DNA from: JAUYQR01 sp050632395
GTDB lineage: Bacteria; Pseudomonadota; Alphaproteobacteria; Rhodobacterales; Rhodobacteraceae
NCBI RefSeq assembly: GCF_050632395.1
Contig: NZ_CP192600.1
Coordinates: 124,001-188,000 of the forward strand
Direction: 5' to 3'
DNA length: 64,000 nt
Part shown: one piece after another, positions 25,618 through 34,392 of the stretch
Position numbering within the stretch: the first letter of the stretch is position 1
How the letters are laid out: every line of letters begins with the position of its first letter
Position numbers and translations under genes: made by a program
Notes under the pieces: model-generated
Database searches by the model: none
Seen by the model: only the letters and a program-made list of their open reading frames with translations
Told to the model about the DNA's origin: nothing

Positions 25618-26466
25618 ATGTTCAAGAAAATCGCACTCACCGCCGCATCGGCGATCGTTCTCTCGGCCAGTGGCGCTTTTGCCGCCGGGCAAGAGCTGCA
25701 CATCCCGGACGTGGCCTTCGCGCATGAAGGCCCGTTCGGAAAATTCGACCAGATGCAGTTGCAGCGCGGCCTTCAGGTCTACACCGAGGTCTGCTCGGCC
25801 TGTCACGGCTTGAAATACGTGCCTATCCGCACCTTGTCGGACGAAGGTGGCCCGGCGATGCCGGTAGACCAGATCCGCGAATACGCCAAACAGTGGACGA
25901 TCACGGATGCCGAGACGGGAGAAGACCGCGAAGGTGTGCCGACCGACCACTTCCCGCATTCAGCCCTGTCGAACGCGCCCGATCTGAGCACGATGGCCAA
26001 GGCGCGGGCCGGTTTCAGCGGTCCTTACGGCAGCGGCATGAATCAACTGTTCAAGGGCATGGGCGGGCCGGAATACATTCATGCGATCCTTGTCGGCTAC
26101 GAAGATCCGCCGGAATGTGCTGCCGATTTCGAATCCGACGGTTATTACAACCGCTACTTCATCAAGGGTGCGGTTCCCGACACCTGCAAGAATGAAGAAG
26201 GCCATGTGATGATCCAAGGCAGCTGGATCGCGATGCCGCCTCCGCTTTCGGACGACCAGGTCACCTACGCTGATGGAACCGCGGCGACTGTCGATCAGAT
26301 GTCGATGGACGTGGCGTCGTTCCTGATGTGGGCGGCCGAGCCGAAGCTGATGGCGCGCAAGGAAGCGGGCTTTGTCAGCGTGATCTTCCTGGTGATCCTG
26401 TCGACGCTGCTTTACCTGACCAACAAGCGCATCTGGGCAGGGGTCAAGGGTCGCAAGACCGCCTGA
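25618..26466 (+). CDS. petC: Cytochrome c1
   Basis: A 282-residue protein from ATG 25618 (SD AGGAA). The open frame extends upstream into petB but has no start signal or similarity there. The signal peptide is cleaved near SGAFAA. The haem is bound by CSACH (Cys59, Cys62, His63). The region around residues 160-210 has two further cysteines (PPECAADF, PDTCKNEEG), a disulfide-insert feature known from purple-bacterial c1. A C-terminal helix (VSVIFLVILSTLLYL) anchors it. It hands electrons to a soluble or membrane cytochrome c. Confidence 0.96.
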   Translation: MFKKIALTAASAIVLSASGAFAAGQELHIPDVAFAHEGPFGKFDQMQLQRGLQVYTEVCSACHGLKYVPIRTLSDEGGPAMPVDQIREYAKQWTITDAETGEDREGVPTDHFPHSALSNAPDLSTMAKARAGFSGPYGSGMNQLFKGMGGPEYIHAILVGYEDPPECAADFESDGYYNRYFIKGAVPDTCKNEEGHVMIQGSWIAMPPPLSDDQVTYADGTAATVDQMSMDVASFLMWAAEPKLMARKEAGFVSVIFLVILSTLLYLTNKRIWAGVKGRKTA

Positions 26467-26493
26467 TCCAGACCTAAATGACAGCAGACACAA

Positions 26494-26519
26494 CCCCGCC
26501 CTTAAAGGCGGGGTTTTTT
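26494..26519 (+). terminator. Terminator of the bc1 operon
   Basis: A perfect stem CCCCGCC (26494-26500) and GGCGGGG (26507-26513) has the loop CTTAAA and is followed by TTTTTT. The last T belongs to the stop codon of the convergent thiQ gene, so no spacer remains. On the minus strand the same stem is preceded by few A residues, so it mainly serves bc1. Confidence 0.92.
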
Positions 26520-27226
26520 CATATCTTCCCGGCTGGCCCCAGATAGTTGCGCAAAGCCGGGGGCGGGTCTGCGAAAAGGCGCGCGGTCGGGACCGGCGCA
26601 TCGGCCACACCATCGGCCACCAGAACCACCGCCTCGGCAAAGGCTTTCGCATCGGCCGGGTCATGCGTGACCATCAGGACCAGCGCCCCGTTTTCGCCCG
26701 CGACCTCGGCCACCAGCGCCAGCATTTCGGCCTTCAGGGCCGGCCCTAACGCCGCGAACGGCTCGTCCAGCAAAAGCATCGGCCGGGCCCGCAAAAGCGC
26801 GCGCGCCAGCGCCGCCCGTCCCGCCTGCCCGCCCGACAACTCGCCCGGCCTGCGCTGGCCAAGCCCTGCAAGCCCGACCCGCTCAAGGGCAGCATCCACG
26901 CGCCGTGCCTCTGCCACCGAAAGCCGCAGGTCGGGCTGCAGGCCAAGCCCCAGATTCTGCGCCACCGTCAGGTGCGGGAAGAGGTTCTGGTCCTGAAACA
27001 GTATGCTCAGGGGCCGCGCGCCCGGCGCCAGCCCGCCGATATCGATGCCGTTCCACCGCACCGCGCCCGATACCGGCGGAAAGAATCCGGCAATCGCCGC
27101 CAGCAGGCTTGATTTCCCCGCCCCCGACGGCCCGATCACCGCCACCCGGCCTCCCGGCGCGACGGACCAGTTCGCGGTCAGCCGAAAGCCGTCCTGCGCC
27201 AGAACCACCTGATCAAGCTGAAGCAC
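26519..27226 (-). CDS. thiQ: Thiamine/TPP ABC transporter, ATP-binding subunit
   Basis: A 235-residue ABC ATPase starting at GTG 27226, chosen because the SD GGGGAGG lies 6 bases upstream; the longer frame to 27274 is inside thiP. It has Walker A GPSGAGKSS, a Q-loop in LFQDQNLFPH, the signature LSGGQ (here LSGGQAGRAALARAL), Walker B MLLLDEPFAAL and the switch His in VTHDPADA. It powers thiamine, thiamine monophosphate or TPP uptake with ThiP and ThiB. Its start overlaps the thiP stop by 14 bases. Confidence 0.92.
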   Translation of the reverse strand: MLQLDQVVLAQDGFRLTANWSVAPGGRVAVIGPSGAGKSSLLAAIAGFFPPVSGAVRWNGIDIGGLAPGARPLSILFQDQNLFPHLTVAQNLGLGLQPDLRLSVAEARRVDAALERVGLAGLGQRRPGELSGGQAGRAALARALLRARPMLLLDEPFAALGPALKAEMLALVAEVAGENGALVLMVTHDPADAKAFAEAVVLVADGVADAPVPTARLFADPPPALRNYLGPAGKI

Positions 27227-28763
27227 GGCGCCCTCCCCAATCACACAACCAGAACAGCCCGAAGCTGAGGCCAACCAGCAGCAGCGCCGCCCCCGCCGCA
27301 GCGTCCATCCGGTAGGCCCCCGTCAGCTGTTGCACGACCAGCGGCAAGGTGCCCTGATCCCCGCCGGCAAAAAGCGTGATCACCCCCAGATCGCCCATCG
27401 ACAACGCCGCCGCCACCCCAGCGCCAAACCCCACGGGCCTAGCCAGCCGTGGCAGCACGACCCAGCGCCAGCGCGCCCAACCTTGTACGCCAAGGCTGTC
27501 GCTCAGGCGGCCATAATCTCCCGCCACGGTCTGCGCATCGGGCAGGACCAGTCGGTAGACGTAGGGCAGTGCAAGCGCGGTGTTGACTAGGACCGTTACA
27601 GGCACCGCCACCGCCAGGGGCGAGATTACCGGCTGCACGATCAGAAACAGCCCGGTGCCCAGCACCAGACCCGACGTGGCCAGCGGCAACACCGCAGCCG
27701 CCTCAAGAAACGGAAATCCGCGCGCCCGCTGGGCCACCGCGTCGGCCAGCATCAGCGCCACCGCGACGGTCATGGCCGCCGAGACAATGGCAACCAGAAC
27801 CGACCGTAGCGCTGCCGAGAAGACCACGTCGGGCGCCTCGGCCAGTCCCGGCACGCCCCGGAGCACCACTGCGCCCAAGGGCACCAGCAGGAACAACGCA
27901 GCCGCCGCGATGGCCGCGCCGTCGGCCCAGCGGCGCCATCCGCCCGGCCCGGCGATAACGATGCTGCGATCCAAGCCCGCGCCGAACCCCACCTGCCGCG
28001 CCAGGGCGAACACCAGCCCCGCCGCGACCGCACACAGGCCCAACTGCACAAGAGCCAGCAACGCCGCCCGCCCGAGATCGAAGTCGAAGCGCACCGCCTG
28101 ATAAATTGCCAGTTCGACCGTGGTCGCCGCAGGCCCACCGCCCAGCGTCAGGACCACCGCAAAACTGGTCAGGCAGATCACAAAGATCACCAGCCCTGCC
28201 CCCGGAAGCACCGCTCGCAGCATCGGCCGCTCCAGATGCCGGGCCACCTGGGCCGGGCTGAATCCTAGCGAAGCAGCCAGCCGGAACCGTTCGGCAGGAA
28301 TTGCCTGCCAGCCTTGCAGGATCATCCGCACAGCCAGAGGCAGGTTCAGGAACACATGCGCCAACAGAACGCCGTACAGCCCATAGATCGACACCGGCGG
28401 CAGGCCCAGCCCGCTCAAAAGGTCGTTCAAGATCCCCGACCGCCCGAACACCGCCAACAACCCCAACACCGCCACCATCGCCGGCAACAGGAACGGCGCG
28501 CCCATCAGCGTGATCAGGGCCTGCCGCCCAGCAAACCGCCGCCGCGCCAAGGCCCGTGCCACCGGCACCGCCAGCCCGACCGAGATCAGCGCCGACAGCG
28601 TGGCCTGCAGCAGCGTGAACCGCACCGCCGCCCAATCCTGCGGCGCCAGCACCAGCCGGCCTGCCCCGGCGGCGACCGCAACCAACGGCCCCGCAACCAG
28701 CGCCAGCAGCACCGCTGCCAGCGCCAGCGGGCCAAGGTTCAGCGGGCGAGCGCGGTTTGCCAT
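27213..28763 (-). CDS. thiP: Thiamine/TPP ABC transporter, permease
   Basis: A 516-residue inner-membrane permease with about twelve hydrophobic segments arranged as two homologous halves. Each half carries a binding-protein-dependent transport EAA-like loop, for example AIPAERFRLAASLGFSPAQ in the first and DYGRLSDSLGVQGWARW in the second. This fused double permease is the normal ThiP architecture. Its 5' end overlaps the thiB 3' end by 25 bases, which indicates translational coupling. Confidence 0.93.
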   Translation of the reverse strand: MANRARPLNLGPLALAAVLLALVAGPLVAVAAGAGRLVLAPQDWAAVRFTLLQATLSALISVGLAVPVARALARRRFAGRQALITLMGAPFLLPAMVAVLGLLAVFGRSGILNDLLSGLGLPPVSIYGLYGVLLAHVFLNLPLAVRMILQGWQAIPAERFRLAASLGFSPAQVARHLERPMLRAVLPGAGLVIFVICLTSFAVVLTLGGGPAATTVELAIYQAVRFDFDLGRAALLALVQLGLCAVAAGLVFALARQVGFGAGLDRSIVIAGPGGWRRWADGAAIAAAALFLLVPLGAVVLRGVPGLAEAPDVVFSAALRSVLVAIVSAAMTVAVALMLADAVAQRARGFPFLEAAAVLPLATSGLVLGTGLFLIVQPVISPLAVAVPVTVLVNTALALPYVYRLVLPDAQTVAGDYGRLSDSLGVQGWARWRWVVLPRLARPVGFGAGVAAALSMGDLGVITLFAGGDQGTLPLVVQQLTGAYRMDAAAGAALLLVGLSFGLFWLCDWGGRRASA

Positions 28764-29722
28764 TCAGCCAGTGCCGCATCCCGCGCGGCCATCGCCTCAT
28801 CCGGCGACAGCAGCAGCGATTTTGTGGGGCGGAAGGCGTCGAACCCCTCTGGCAGACCCGCCGCCGGGGTTACTGCGGGATACATCCAGTTGGTTTCCGG
28901 GATCACCGACTGGAACGCGTCGGTTGTCAGGAACGCCATGAACTGATCGGCCAGCGCGCCCTGATCGGTGGCGGCCAGCTTGCCCGCGACCTCCACTTGC
29001 AGGTAATGCCCTTCTTCGAACAGCGCGGCGCCCTTGCCGGCGTCACCCTCGGCGATCAAGTGATAGGCGGGGGATGTGGTGTAGCTCAGCACCATATCCG
29101 CCTCGCCCTCAAGGAACAGCCCGTAGGCTTCGGACCAGCCGGGCGTGACGGTGACGATGTTGTCGGCCAGACCGGCCCAGATTTCGTTTGCGCGGTCGCC
29201 GTAAGCGGCCTTCACCCAAAGCAGCAGGCCAAGGCCTGGGGTCGATGACCGCGGGTCCTGAATGACGATCTTCAGGTCCGACGCCGCCAGCGCCTCGAAG
29301 GATTTCGGCGGGTCGGTCAGCTTGGTCTTGTCGTAGACAAAGGCGAACCAGCCCCAGTCGAAGGGCAGGAACAACGGGTCGTCGAACGCCACCGGCAGCG
29401 CGGTGGCTGCCACCACGCCATGTGGTGCGAAAAGACCCGTCGCTGCAGCGGCAGCCGTCAGGCTGGTGTCGAGGCCAAGCACGACGTCAGCCGTGGACGC
29501 GGGCCCCTCAAGCTGGACACGCGCGAGAAGGGCGGCGCCATCGCCTGCACCGACGAATTGCAGGTCGCAGGCGCAGGTCGCCTCGAAGGCGGCTTCCACC
29601 TTTGGCCCCGGTCCCCATTCGGAAACGAAGCTGTCGTAGGTCAGCACAGTCAGGACAGGCGTCTCAGCCAAGGCCGGAACGGCGATGGTCGCAAGGCCCG
29701 CAGCAAGGAGGGTGGTTTTCAT
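28739..29722 (-). CDS. thiB: Thiamine/TPP periplasmic binding protein
   Basis: A 327-residue substrate-binding protein starting at ATG 29722 (SD GGAG, 7 bases upstream). The longer open frame to 29818 would extend into the TPP riboswitch. The signal peptide LLAAGLATIAVPALA is followed by LTVLTYDSFVSEWGPG, the ThiB family start. Later segments ADVVLGLDTSL and VLSYTTSPAYHLIAEGD are typical. It delivers thiamine or its phosphates to ThiPQ and is controlled by the riboswitch just upstream. Confidence 0.94.
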   Translation of the reverse strand: MKTTLLAAGLATIAVPALAETPVLTVLTYDSFVSEWGPGPKVEAAFEATCACDLQFVGAGDGAALLARVQLEGPASTADVVLGLDTSLTAAAAATGLFAPHGVVAATALPVAFDDPLFLPFDWGWFAFVYDKTKLTDPPKSFEALAASDLKIVIQDPRSSTPGLGLLLWVKAAYGDRANEIWAGLADNIVTVTPGWSEAYGLFLEGEADMVLSYTTSPAYHLIAEGDAGKGAALFEEGHYLQVEVAGKLAATDQGALADQFMAFLTTDAFQSVIPETNWMYPAVTPAAGLPEGFDAFRPTKSLLLSPDEAMAARDAALAEWQTALAR

Positions 29723-29729
29723 CAGGTTT

Positions 29730-29762
29730 CTCCATGTGCGACGGATTGGTCGGGAGATGGAG
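29730..29762 (-). promoter_or_regulatory. SD-sequestering hairpin of the thi riboswitch
   Basis: On the transcript CTCCAT (complement of 29757-29762) can pair exactly with ATGGAG (complement of 29730-29735), which includes the thiB Shine-Dalgarno. The hairpin lies between the aptamer and the start codon. It is a plausible translational expression platform, because there is no U-run for transcription termination. Confidence 0.5.
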
Positions 29763-29771
29763 TAACCCATG

Positions 29772-29868
29772 CACCTTCCCTCCGCCGGTATGATCCGGTT
29801 CAGGTTCGACGGGTTCACTTTCGCATCTCAGCCGGCAGGCGTTTTCACCCTGACGGCACCCCGAGGTG
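29772..29868 (-). ncRNA. TPP riboswitch (THI element) of thiBPQ
   Basis: Read on the minus strand, the P1 stem CACCT/AGGTG encloses the conserved blocks CGGGGTGCC, CTGAGATG, ACCCGT, GAACCTGAACCGGATC and ATACCGGCGGAGGGA. These are the diagnostic pyrimidine- and pyrophosphate-sensing segments of the THI box. The P3 arm is of ordinary length. It is expected to shut down thiBPQ when thiamine pyrophosphate is abundant. Confidence 0.95.
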
Positions 29869-29874
29869 AGACCA

Positions 29875-29902
29875 AGAATAAGCGCTCTTGCGTCAGGTGC
29901 AA
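29875..29902 (-). promoter_or_regulatory. Candidate thiBPQ promoter
   Basis: On the minus strand, -35 TTGCAC (complement of 29897-29902) and -10 TATTCT (complement of 29875-29880) have a 16-base spacer. Transcription would begin a few bases before the riboswitch P1 stem, as required for a functional aptamer. Confidence 0.5.
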
Positions 29903-29906
29903 GAGG

Positions 29907-31697
29907 TCATGGGCGGCTGAGACACAGCGACCCGTTCGTCTCGGCGCCTGCATCCTCGGCAAAGCCCAGGGCGGCAAGTGCCGGCACCAGCCGGTCGCGC
30001 GCAGTCGCCACTTCGGACGGGTCGAGAAACGGGATGATGACCCGCCGCACGCCCGCCAGACGCGGCCCGGTCAGCGCATCGGCCCCCAGAAGCGCGCCCG
30101 CAAAGCGCAGCACATCAGGCCGGTGTGCGGCGATCAGCCCGGTCAGCCCAGCCCAATCGCCGCCCGCGTTCAGCGTGGCTTGGGAAAAGGCTATCCCCGC
30201 CGGGTCCGGAAAGTTCCGCGCCACCAGCGCCTTGGCAAAAGCCAGCAGCATCGGCCTTTCGTCATGCAGGACGATTTCAAGCGCCGGGTTTCCCATCCGG
30301 GCGCGCAGTGCGGTGAAGCCTATCCCGCAATCCAGGTCCAGAAGCCGCGCGTATCCCGCCACGAAGCCGTGGATGTTGCGCCCGTGTCTGCGGTCGAATT
30401 TACCCGACCGCAGCACTTCGATCGAAGCGGCGGTAAACACGCGCGGATCGACGGGAACATGCAGTCCCTGATTGTTCACCACTTCAATCGGCACGTCGGG
30501 CGGCAACACCGATTGACCGCTGATGTAGGGAGAGGTGAACGGCGATCCCCAGCCCGGCGGAGGCGGCGTCCGCCTTTCGTCCTTCGGCAGTTCAGACCGA
30601 CGCTGTTCCAGCTTGGTCTGTACGGCAGCAACCTTTTCCGGGTCGCGCGCCTTGGGCGGTTTCGCCACTACCTGCGTGATCGGCACGTTCGATGCCGCAA
30701 CCAGACCCTCGACCAGCACCTGATACGCCTCCGACTGACGGTATTCCGCCAGCCGCGCCTCGGCCTGTGCATGCGCCGCCTCGTGCAGACCGCGCAGGGT
30801 CTTGTCGCGCAACAACTCTGCCATGATCTCGGCCCGCCGCGCGCGGTGGTGCGCGATGCGCGTGTCCTCCACCTCGTTGCGGTCCTGCAGCGACCAGTAA
30901 TCGGAGTTGTACTTGTCTTTCTTCAGGTTCGCGTTGCCCCGGAACTTGCGCAACGAATAGGCATCCATCGACTTGATGGCGTAGTGGTTGATCTGCGCCC
31001 AGTCATAGCCCACCGTCCGCCTGATCGACCGCCACCCGCGAAACTTGAACCAGTCCTCCAGCGGGCGGCCCGACCCGTTTACCCAAAGCACGCTGTCGGG
31101 ATAGTCGGTTTCCTTGTGGTGCGCCTTGATGATCGGACGGTGCATTCCCAACCGAAGGTATTTCGGGTCGAATTTCAGCAGCGTCTTGGTACCCCAACCC
31201 TTGTTCCAGAACTCGGGTGCGGCGCGGGTGAACTGTTCGGTAATCGGGGCGCGGCTCCAGTCACGCACGCCCGACGATCCAAAGATGCGCCAGGTCAGCA
31301 CCATCGCTGACGCCTGCATCGTGGTCAGATCGGCCACCATCCCATCCAGCGTATGCGAGGGGTGGTTGATGCAGAGAAACTCATCGGCATCCAATACCAA
31401 AAGCCAGTCCGACTCGCGGATCAACTCTTCCTGCACCGCCAGTTTCAGCATTGACGGATGCGGCTTCAGCCCCGGCGGGATCACGTTCTCGCGGTGATGG
31501 ACGCCGATATCCATCGCCTCCAGCCGCTTCAGCATTGCATCCGTGCCGTCGGAACAGTCGTTGGTGTAGACCATCACGTCGGTAAACCCGACCGACAGGT
31601 GATGCGCGACCCACTCCACCACGTAAGGCCCCTCGTCCTTCATCGTGGACAGCGCCACAAGCGACCCGTGCGGGCTGGACTGCTTCAGGATCGGCAT
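29907..31697 (-). CDS. GT2-like glycosyltransferase fused to a methyltransferase-like C-terminal region
   Basis: A 596-residue two-part protein. Residues 1 to about 300 are a glycosyltransferase of the Glyco_tranf_2_4 type. They start ALSTMKDEGPYVVEWVAHH and have a catalytic or metal-binding DAD at Asp103-Asp105 (VLDADEFLCINH), followed by a RTVGYDWAQINHYAIKS segment. A charged helical linker follows (about 290-380, rich in Ala, Glu and Arg). Residues 420-596 read like an FkbM/Rossmann methyltransferase: LLDLDCGIGFTALRARMGNP resembles the SAM-binding glycine loop, with LHDERPMLLAFAKALVARN after it. The glycine motif is imperfect, so activity of this half is uncertain. It is the last gene of the minus-strand glycan operon. 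Confidence 0.8.
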   Translation of the reverse strand: MPILKQSSPHGSLVALSTMKDEGPYVVEWVAHHLSVGFTDVMVYTNDCSDGTDAMLKRLEAMDIGVHHRENVIPPGLKPHPSMLKLAVQEELIRESDWLLVLDADEFLCINHPSHTLDGMVADLTTMQASAMVLTWRIFGSSGVRDWSRAPITEQFTRAAPEFWNKGWGTKTLLKFDPKYLRLGMHRPIIKAHHKETDYPDSVLWVNGSGRPLEDWFKFRGWRSIRRTVGYDWAQINHYAIKSMDAYSLRKFRGNANLKKDKYNSDYWSLQDRNEVEDTRIAHHRARRAEIMAELLRDKTLRGLHEAAHAQAEARLAEYRQSEAYQVLVEGLVAASNVPITQVVAKPPKARDPEKVAAVQTKLEQRRSELPKDERRTPPPPGWGSPFTSPYISGQSVLPPDVPIEVVNNQGLHVPVDPRVFTAASIEVLRSGKFDRRHGRNIHGFVAGYARLLDLDCGIGFTALRARMGNPALEIVLHDERPMLLAFAKALVARNFPDPAGIAFSQATLNAGGDWAGLTGLIAAHRPDVLRFAGALLGADALTGPRLAGVRRVIIPFLDPSEVATARDRLVPALAALGFAEDAGAETNGSLCLSRP

Positions 31698-31707
31698 GGC
31701 TGCCCGG

Positions 31708-32520
31708 TCATTCTTCCAGCGCGGCGGTGGGGTCGATCTCCAGCTTTTCGCACATCCGCGCGATGTAGCTTCCCTTCAGGGGCGGGTTTTTGCGCCACCA
31801 GGGGCGTGCCGCATTGGTGTAGATGTGAACTGACATGGTGTTGTCGGTGAAATGACCCTCGACGGATGAATGCGGGTCATAGAACACGTCATTCAACTGG
31901 AAAGGCACCGGGTACAACGTATCCGCACCCATCGCCTTGTCGATGTCGCCTGTCTTCGTGGCGAAATGGGTAAAGGCTTGCGGGCCGAACGCGGTGCGCT
32001 CAGTCTGGTAGATACGCACCGGCTTTGGCAGGCTGGACGGCAGCTTGTCCATCTTGCGCTTTTGCTTGTTGCCCCACCATGCTGGATAGTCGGGCAGGTT
32101 GTCGTAATAGGCCAGCAATTCCTCGATCAACCGCCCGGTCTTCGGCATTGCCACCACACCGCAGTTCAACGCCCCGCGCATCCCGTGCCCGGCGTAGATA
32201 TGGTCCTGCCCCTCGGGGAACGGCTTGTGGCAGTAGGCGTCGCAGTCGATCCAGATCGCCCCCGTTGCCGCGATCATCTTGTAGCGAAACACGTTCGACA
32301 GGAACGAGGCCGAGGTTTCCGCCACAATCGCCCGGTCGATCTGCATGATCTCCGAGGCCGGCCGCACCTCGACGCCCTCGGGCACGTTGCGAACGCTGTC
32401 GGTGCAGTAAAGCGTGACCGGATGGCCCTGCACCAGATGTGACTTCAGGCACAACTGGTTGACGTAATGCAGGCTCTCCCCGATCCAGAGCGAGGCGACA
32501 GGTCGACGGTTCAGAGTCAT
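31708..32520 (-). CDS. GT32-like glycosyltransferase
   Basis: A 270-residue enzyme with the DXD-type sugar-binding region of the Gly_transf_sug/capsular synthesis group. After SLWIGESLHYVNQLCLKSHL and EGVEVRPASEI it has FRYKMIAATGAIWIDCDAYC, with Asp92 and Asp94 as the nucleotide-sugar metal ligands, and then GHGMRGALNCGVVAMPKTG. The family transfers hexoses (for example mannose or galactose) onto glycan acceptors. It lies 10 bases upstream of the preceding glycosyltransferase in the same operon. Confidence 0.82.
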   Translation of the reverse strand: MTLNRRPVASLWIGESLHYVNQLCLKSHLVQGHPVTLYCTDSVRNVPEGVEVRPASEIMQIDRAIVAETSASFLSNVFRYKMIAATGAIWIDCDAYCHKPFPEGQDHIYAGHGMRGALNCGVVAMPKTGRLIEELLAYYDNLPDYPAWWGNKQKRKMDKLPSSLPKPVRIYQTERTAFGPQAFTHFATKTGDIDKAMGADTLYPVPFQLNDVFYDPHSSVEGHFTDNTMSVHIYTNAARPWWRKNPPLKGSYIARMCEKLEIDPTAALEE

Positions 32521-32550
32521 TCGGTATCCATTCTGTGCTGTCTGCCGAGG

Positions 32551-33462
32551 TTAGAACACATCGGCAAAGCGGGGGGGCAGCCGGTAAAGTTCCTTCGTAC
32601 GTCCGCCGCCGAAGAAGGTGATCTTGCCGTCATGCAGATGCTGCTGGTCTTCGATCATCTTCTTGCGAAATTCGGGCAGTTCGGCGTCCTCGCGCACGGC
32701 ACGCCCGGTGGACAGCCGCTGGAACGTCTCCAGATCCTTGCCCCAGGCCTTGCCCACATCGTCCAGCGGACGGTCGCCCGCCATGATGCTGCGCATTTCC
32801 TTTCGGCCCGCGAGCCGTTCGGTGACCATCGCATGATCGAAGAACCGCAGGTGGATCAGGTAAAGGTGCGGATCAAGGATGCGTGGCTGATGGGTATTGG
32901 CATGGCCGCCCACGGAAAAGCCGGTCTCGGCGCGCAGTATGCAGGGTTTGGCATAGTTGGCATTGGCACGAAACACCCGCCGTCGCGACAGGATCGTCGC
33001 GTCGTCGGACAAAGGCTCCGGTTCTTCCTCGGGGTTGTGCACCAGTTCAATGCCGAAGGGGCAGATCGACTTTGGCGCGGTGCGCGGATCATCGTAGCGG
33101 GCAAGATAGGTGCCGATGTCGGGCGCCACATCAGGATCGACGATCACCACCTCGTCGACATCGCCCACGATGAACCAGTTGTAATAGCGCAACATTCCCG
33201 CCGAGAACTGCGAGTTTATCGACCACCGCCGTCGCTCCATCCGCCACATCGAGGGGTCACGCGGAATACGGATGATGTTCGCACCTTCGGCGATACGCGC
33301 ATGTTCGGGGTCGCCGCCATGCGACAGGACGTAGAGATGCTGGCGGCCAAACTGCCCGCCGTAATGATCCACCCAGCGCTGAAGAAAGAAATAATCCTTG
33401 TAAACCATCGTCATGGCCCCGCAGGCCACCTTTGTGGGGTCCATGATCGGGCGGGCGGCCAT
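32551..33462 (-). CDS. GT2-like (Glyco_tranf_2_4) glycosyltransferase, paralogue A
   Basis: A 303-residue enzyme beginning MAARPIMDPTKVACGAMTMV, with FFLQRWVDHYGGQFGRQHLY, LSHGGDPEHARIAEGANII and the catalytic DVD (Asp101-Asp103) in FIVGDVDEVVIVDPDV. Its closest visible relative is the gene at 35390-36280 on the other strand. The two share the same order of motifs and near-identical stretches, such as LSHGGDPEH, so this is a local duplication. First gene of the minus-strand half of the glycan island. No membrane segment or signal is seen, so it acts in the cytoplasm. Confidence 0.83.
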   Translation of the reverse strand: MAARPIMDPTKVACGAMTMVYKDYFFLQRWVDHYGGQFGRQHLYVLSHGGDPEHARIAEGANIIRIPRDPSMWRMERRRWSINSQFSAGMLRYYNWFIVGDVDEVVIVDPDVAPDIGTYLARYDDPRTAPKSICPFGIELVHNPEEEPEPLSDDATILSRRRVFRANANYAKPCILRAETGFSVGGHANTHQPRILDPHLYLIHLRFFDHAMVTERLAGRKEMRSIMAGDRPLDDVGKAWGKDLETFQRLSTGRAVREDAELPEFRKKMIEDQQHLHDGKITFFGGGRTKELYRLPPRFADVF

Positions 33463-33635
33463 TCAGGGGTTTCCCTCGTTTCGACGGGTGCAGATCGGCT
33501 GGAACGCTACCATGCCGGTTCGCTTGGCATCAAGCGCCCGCCCGCCGCGTGCGATCACGACAAGCCGTGGGCTTGCGAAGCATGGTTCGGCCTTGCAAGA
33601 TGCCAGGACCGCCTGACACCGGCGAGGGAGAAGCG

Positions 33636-34388
33636 ATGCTGACACTCACCGAAAGCCTTCCCCCTGGCGCGCTGATCGGCGGCGAACGGAAGGCGCTGGC
33701 CGCCGTCGTCACGCAGACCGGCGGGCGCTGGTTTGCGGCCACGCCCGATGCGGTGGTGCGCGACGGTGATGCGATCACCGGCTGGCGCGACATGACGGGC
33801 GACGTGACCGCCGTAGCCGCCGCGCCAAACGGCGGCAACAGTCGGCTGGAGGCAGGCCCGCCTGGCGGACTTTCCTGCGAAGCGGGCATCCATTGCGGAT
33901 TTGAGCTTGGCGATTTCGCGCCCAAGGTCGACCGCTTTACCGCCGCCGTCGTCTATACCTCGCCGCGCAACGAGGCGAAGACCCTGCTTGCCGTCCGCAC
34001 GGGCGCATCGCGCAACGTGATCTACTTGACCGAAGCTGACGGTGTGCTGCAGGCCACCGACCGTGACGGCAGCTTTTCGGTTACCCTGCCGCTGTCTGCG
34101 GTTGGCGGCCCGACGCGGCTTGCGATCCTGTGCTACACCGGGCGCGGGATCGTCCTGCGCGCCGGAGGTCTTGTCGTTGCGGAAAACGGCCGTGCACCTG
34201 ACATGAACCATCCCGGCACCTTCCTGATCGGCTGCCGATCAAGCCGCTCCGGCCTTGCAAAGACGCTGGGTGCCAGCCTGCTGCACGATGTGCTGTTCTG
34301 GCCTGACCGCGCGCTTCTGGCCTCTGACCTCGCTGATGACCATTCCGCGCTGGCGGCACTCGACCGCCACTACCGCTGGACGTATTGA
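33636..34388 (+). CDS. Lectin-like (LamG/concanavalin-fold) protein
   Basis: A 250-residue protein from ATG 33636 (SD GGGAGAAG). It opens with the pattern RWFAATPDAVVRDGDAITGWRD, continues with FTAAVVYTSPRNEAKTLLAVR and VIYLTEADGVLQATDRDG, and ends LHDVLFWPDRALLASDLADD and a HSALAALDRHYRW tail. Strand-rich segments and the final 'D-R-x-L ... L-x-x-Y' are typical of LamG-like jelly-roll domains that bind glycans. No signal peptide is visible, so export would need a non-classical or type I route. First gene of the plus-strand half of the island. Confidence 0.55.
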   Translation: MLTLTESLPPGALIGGERKALAAVVTQTGGRWFAATPDAVVRDGDAITGWRDMTGDVTAVAAAPNGGNSRLEAGPPGGLSCEAGIHCGFELGDFAPKVDRFTAAVVYTSPRNEAKTLLAVRTGASRNVIYLTEADGVLQATDRDGSFSVTLPLSAVGGPTRLAILCYTGRGIVLRAGGLVVAENGRAPDMNHPGTFLIGCRSSRSGLAKTLGASLLHDVLFWPDRALLASDLADDHSALAALDRHYRWTY

Positions 34389-34392
34389 CGCC

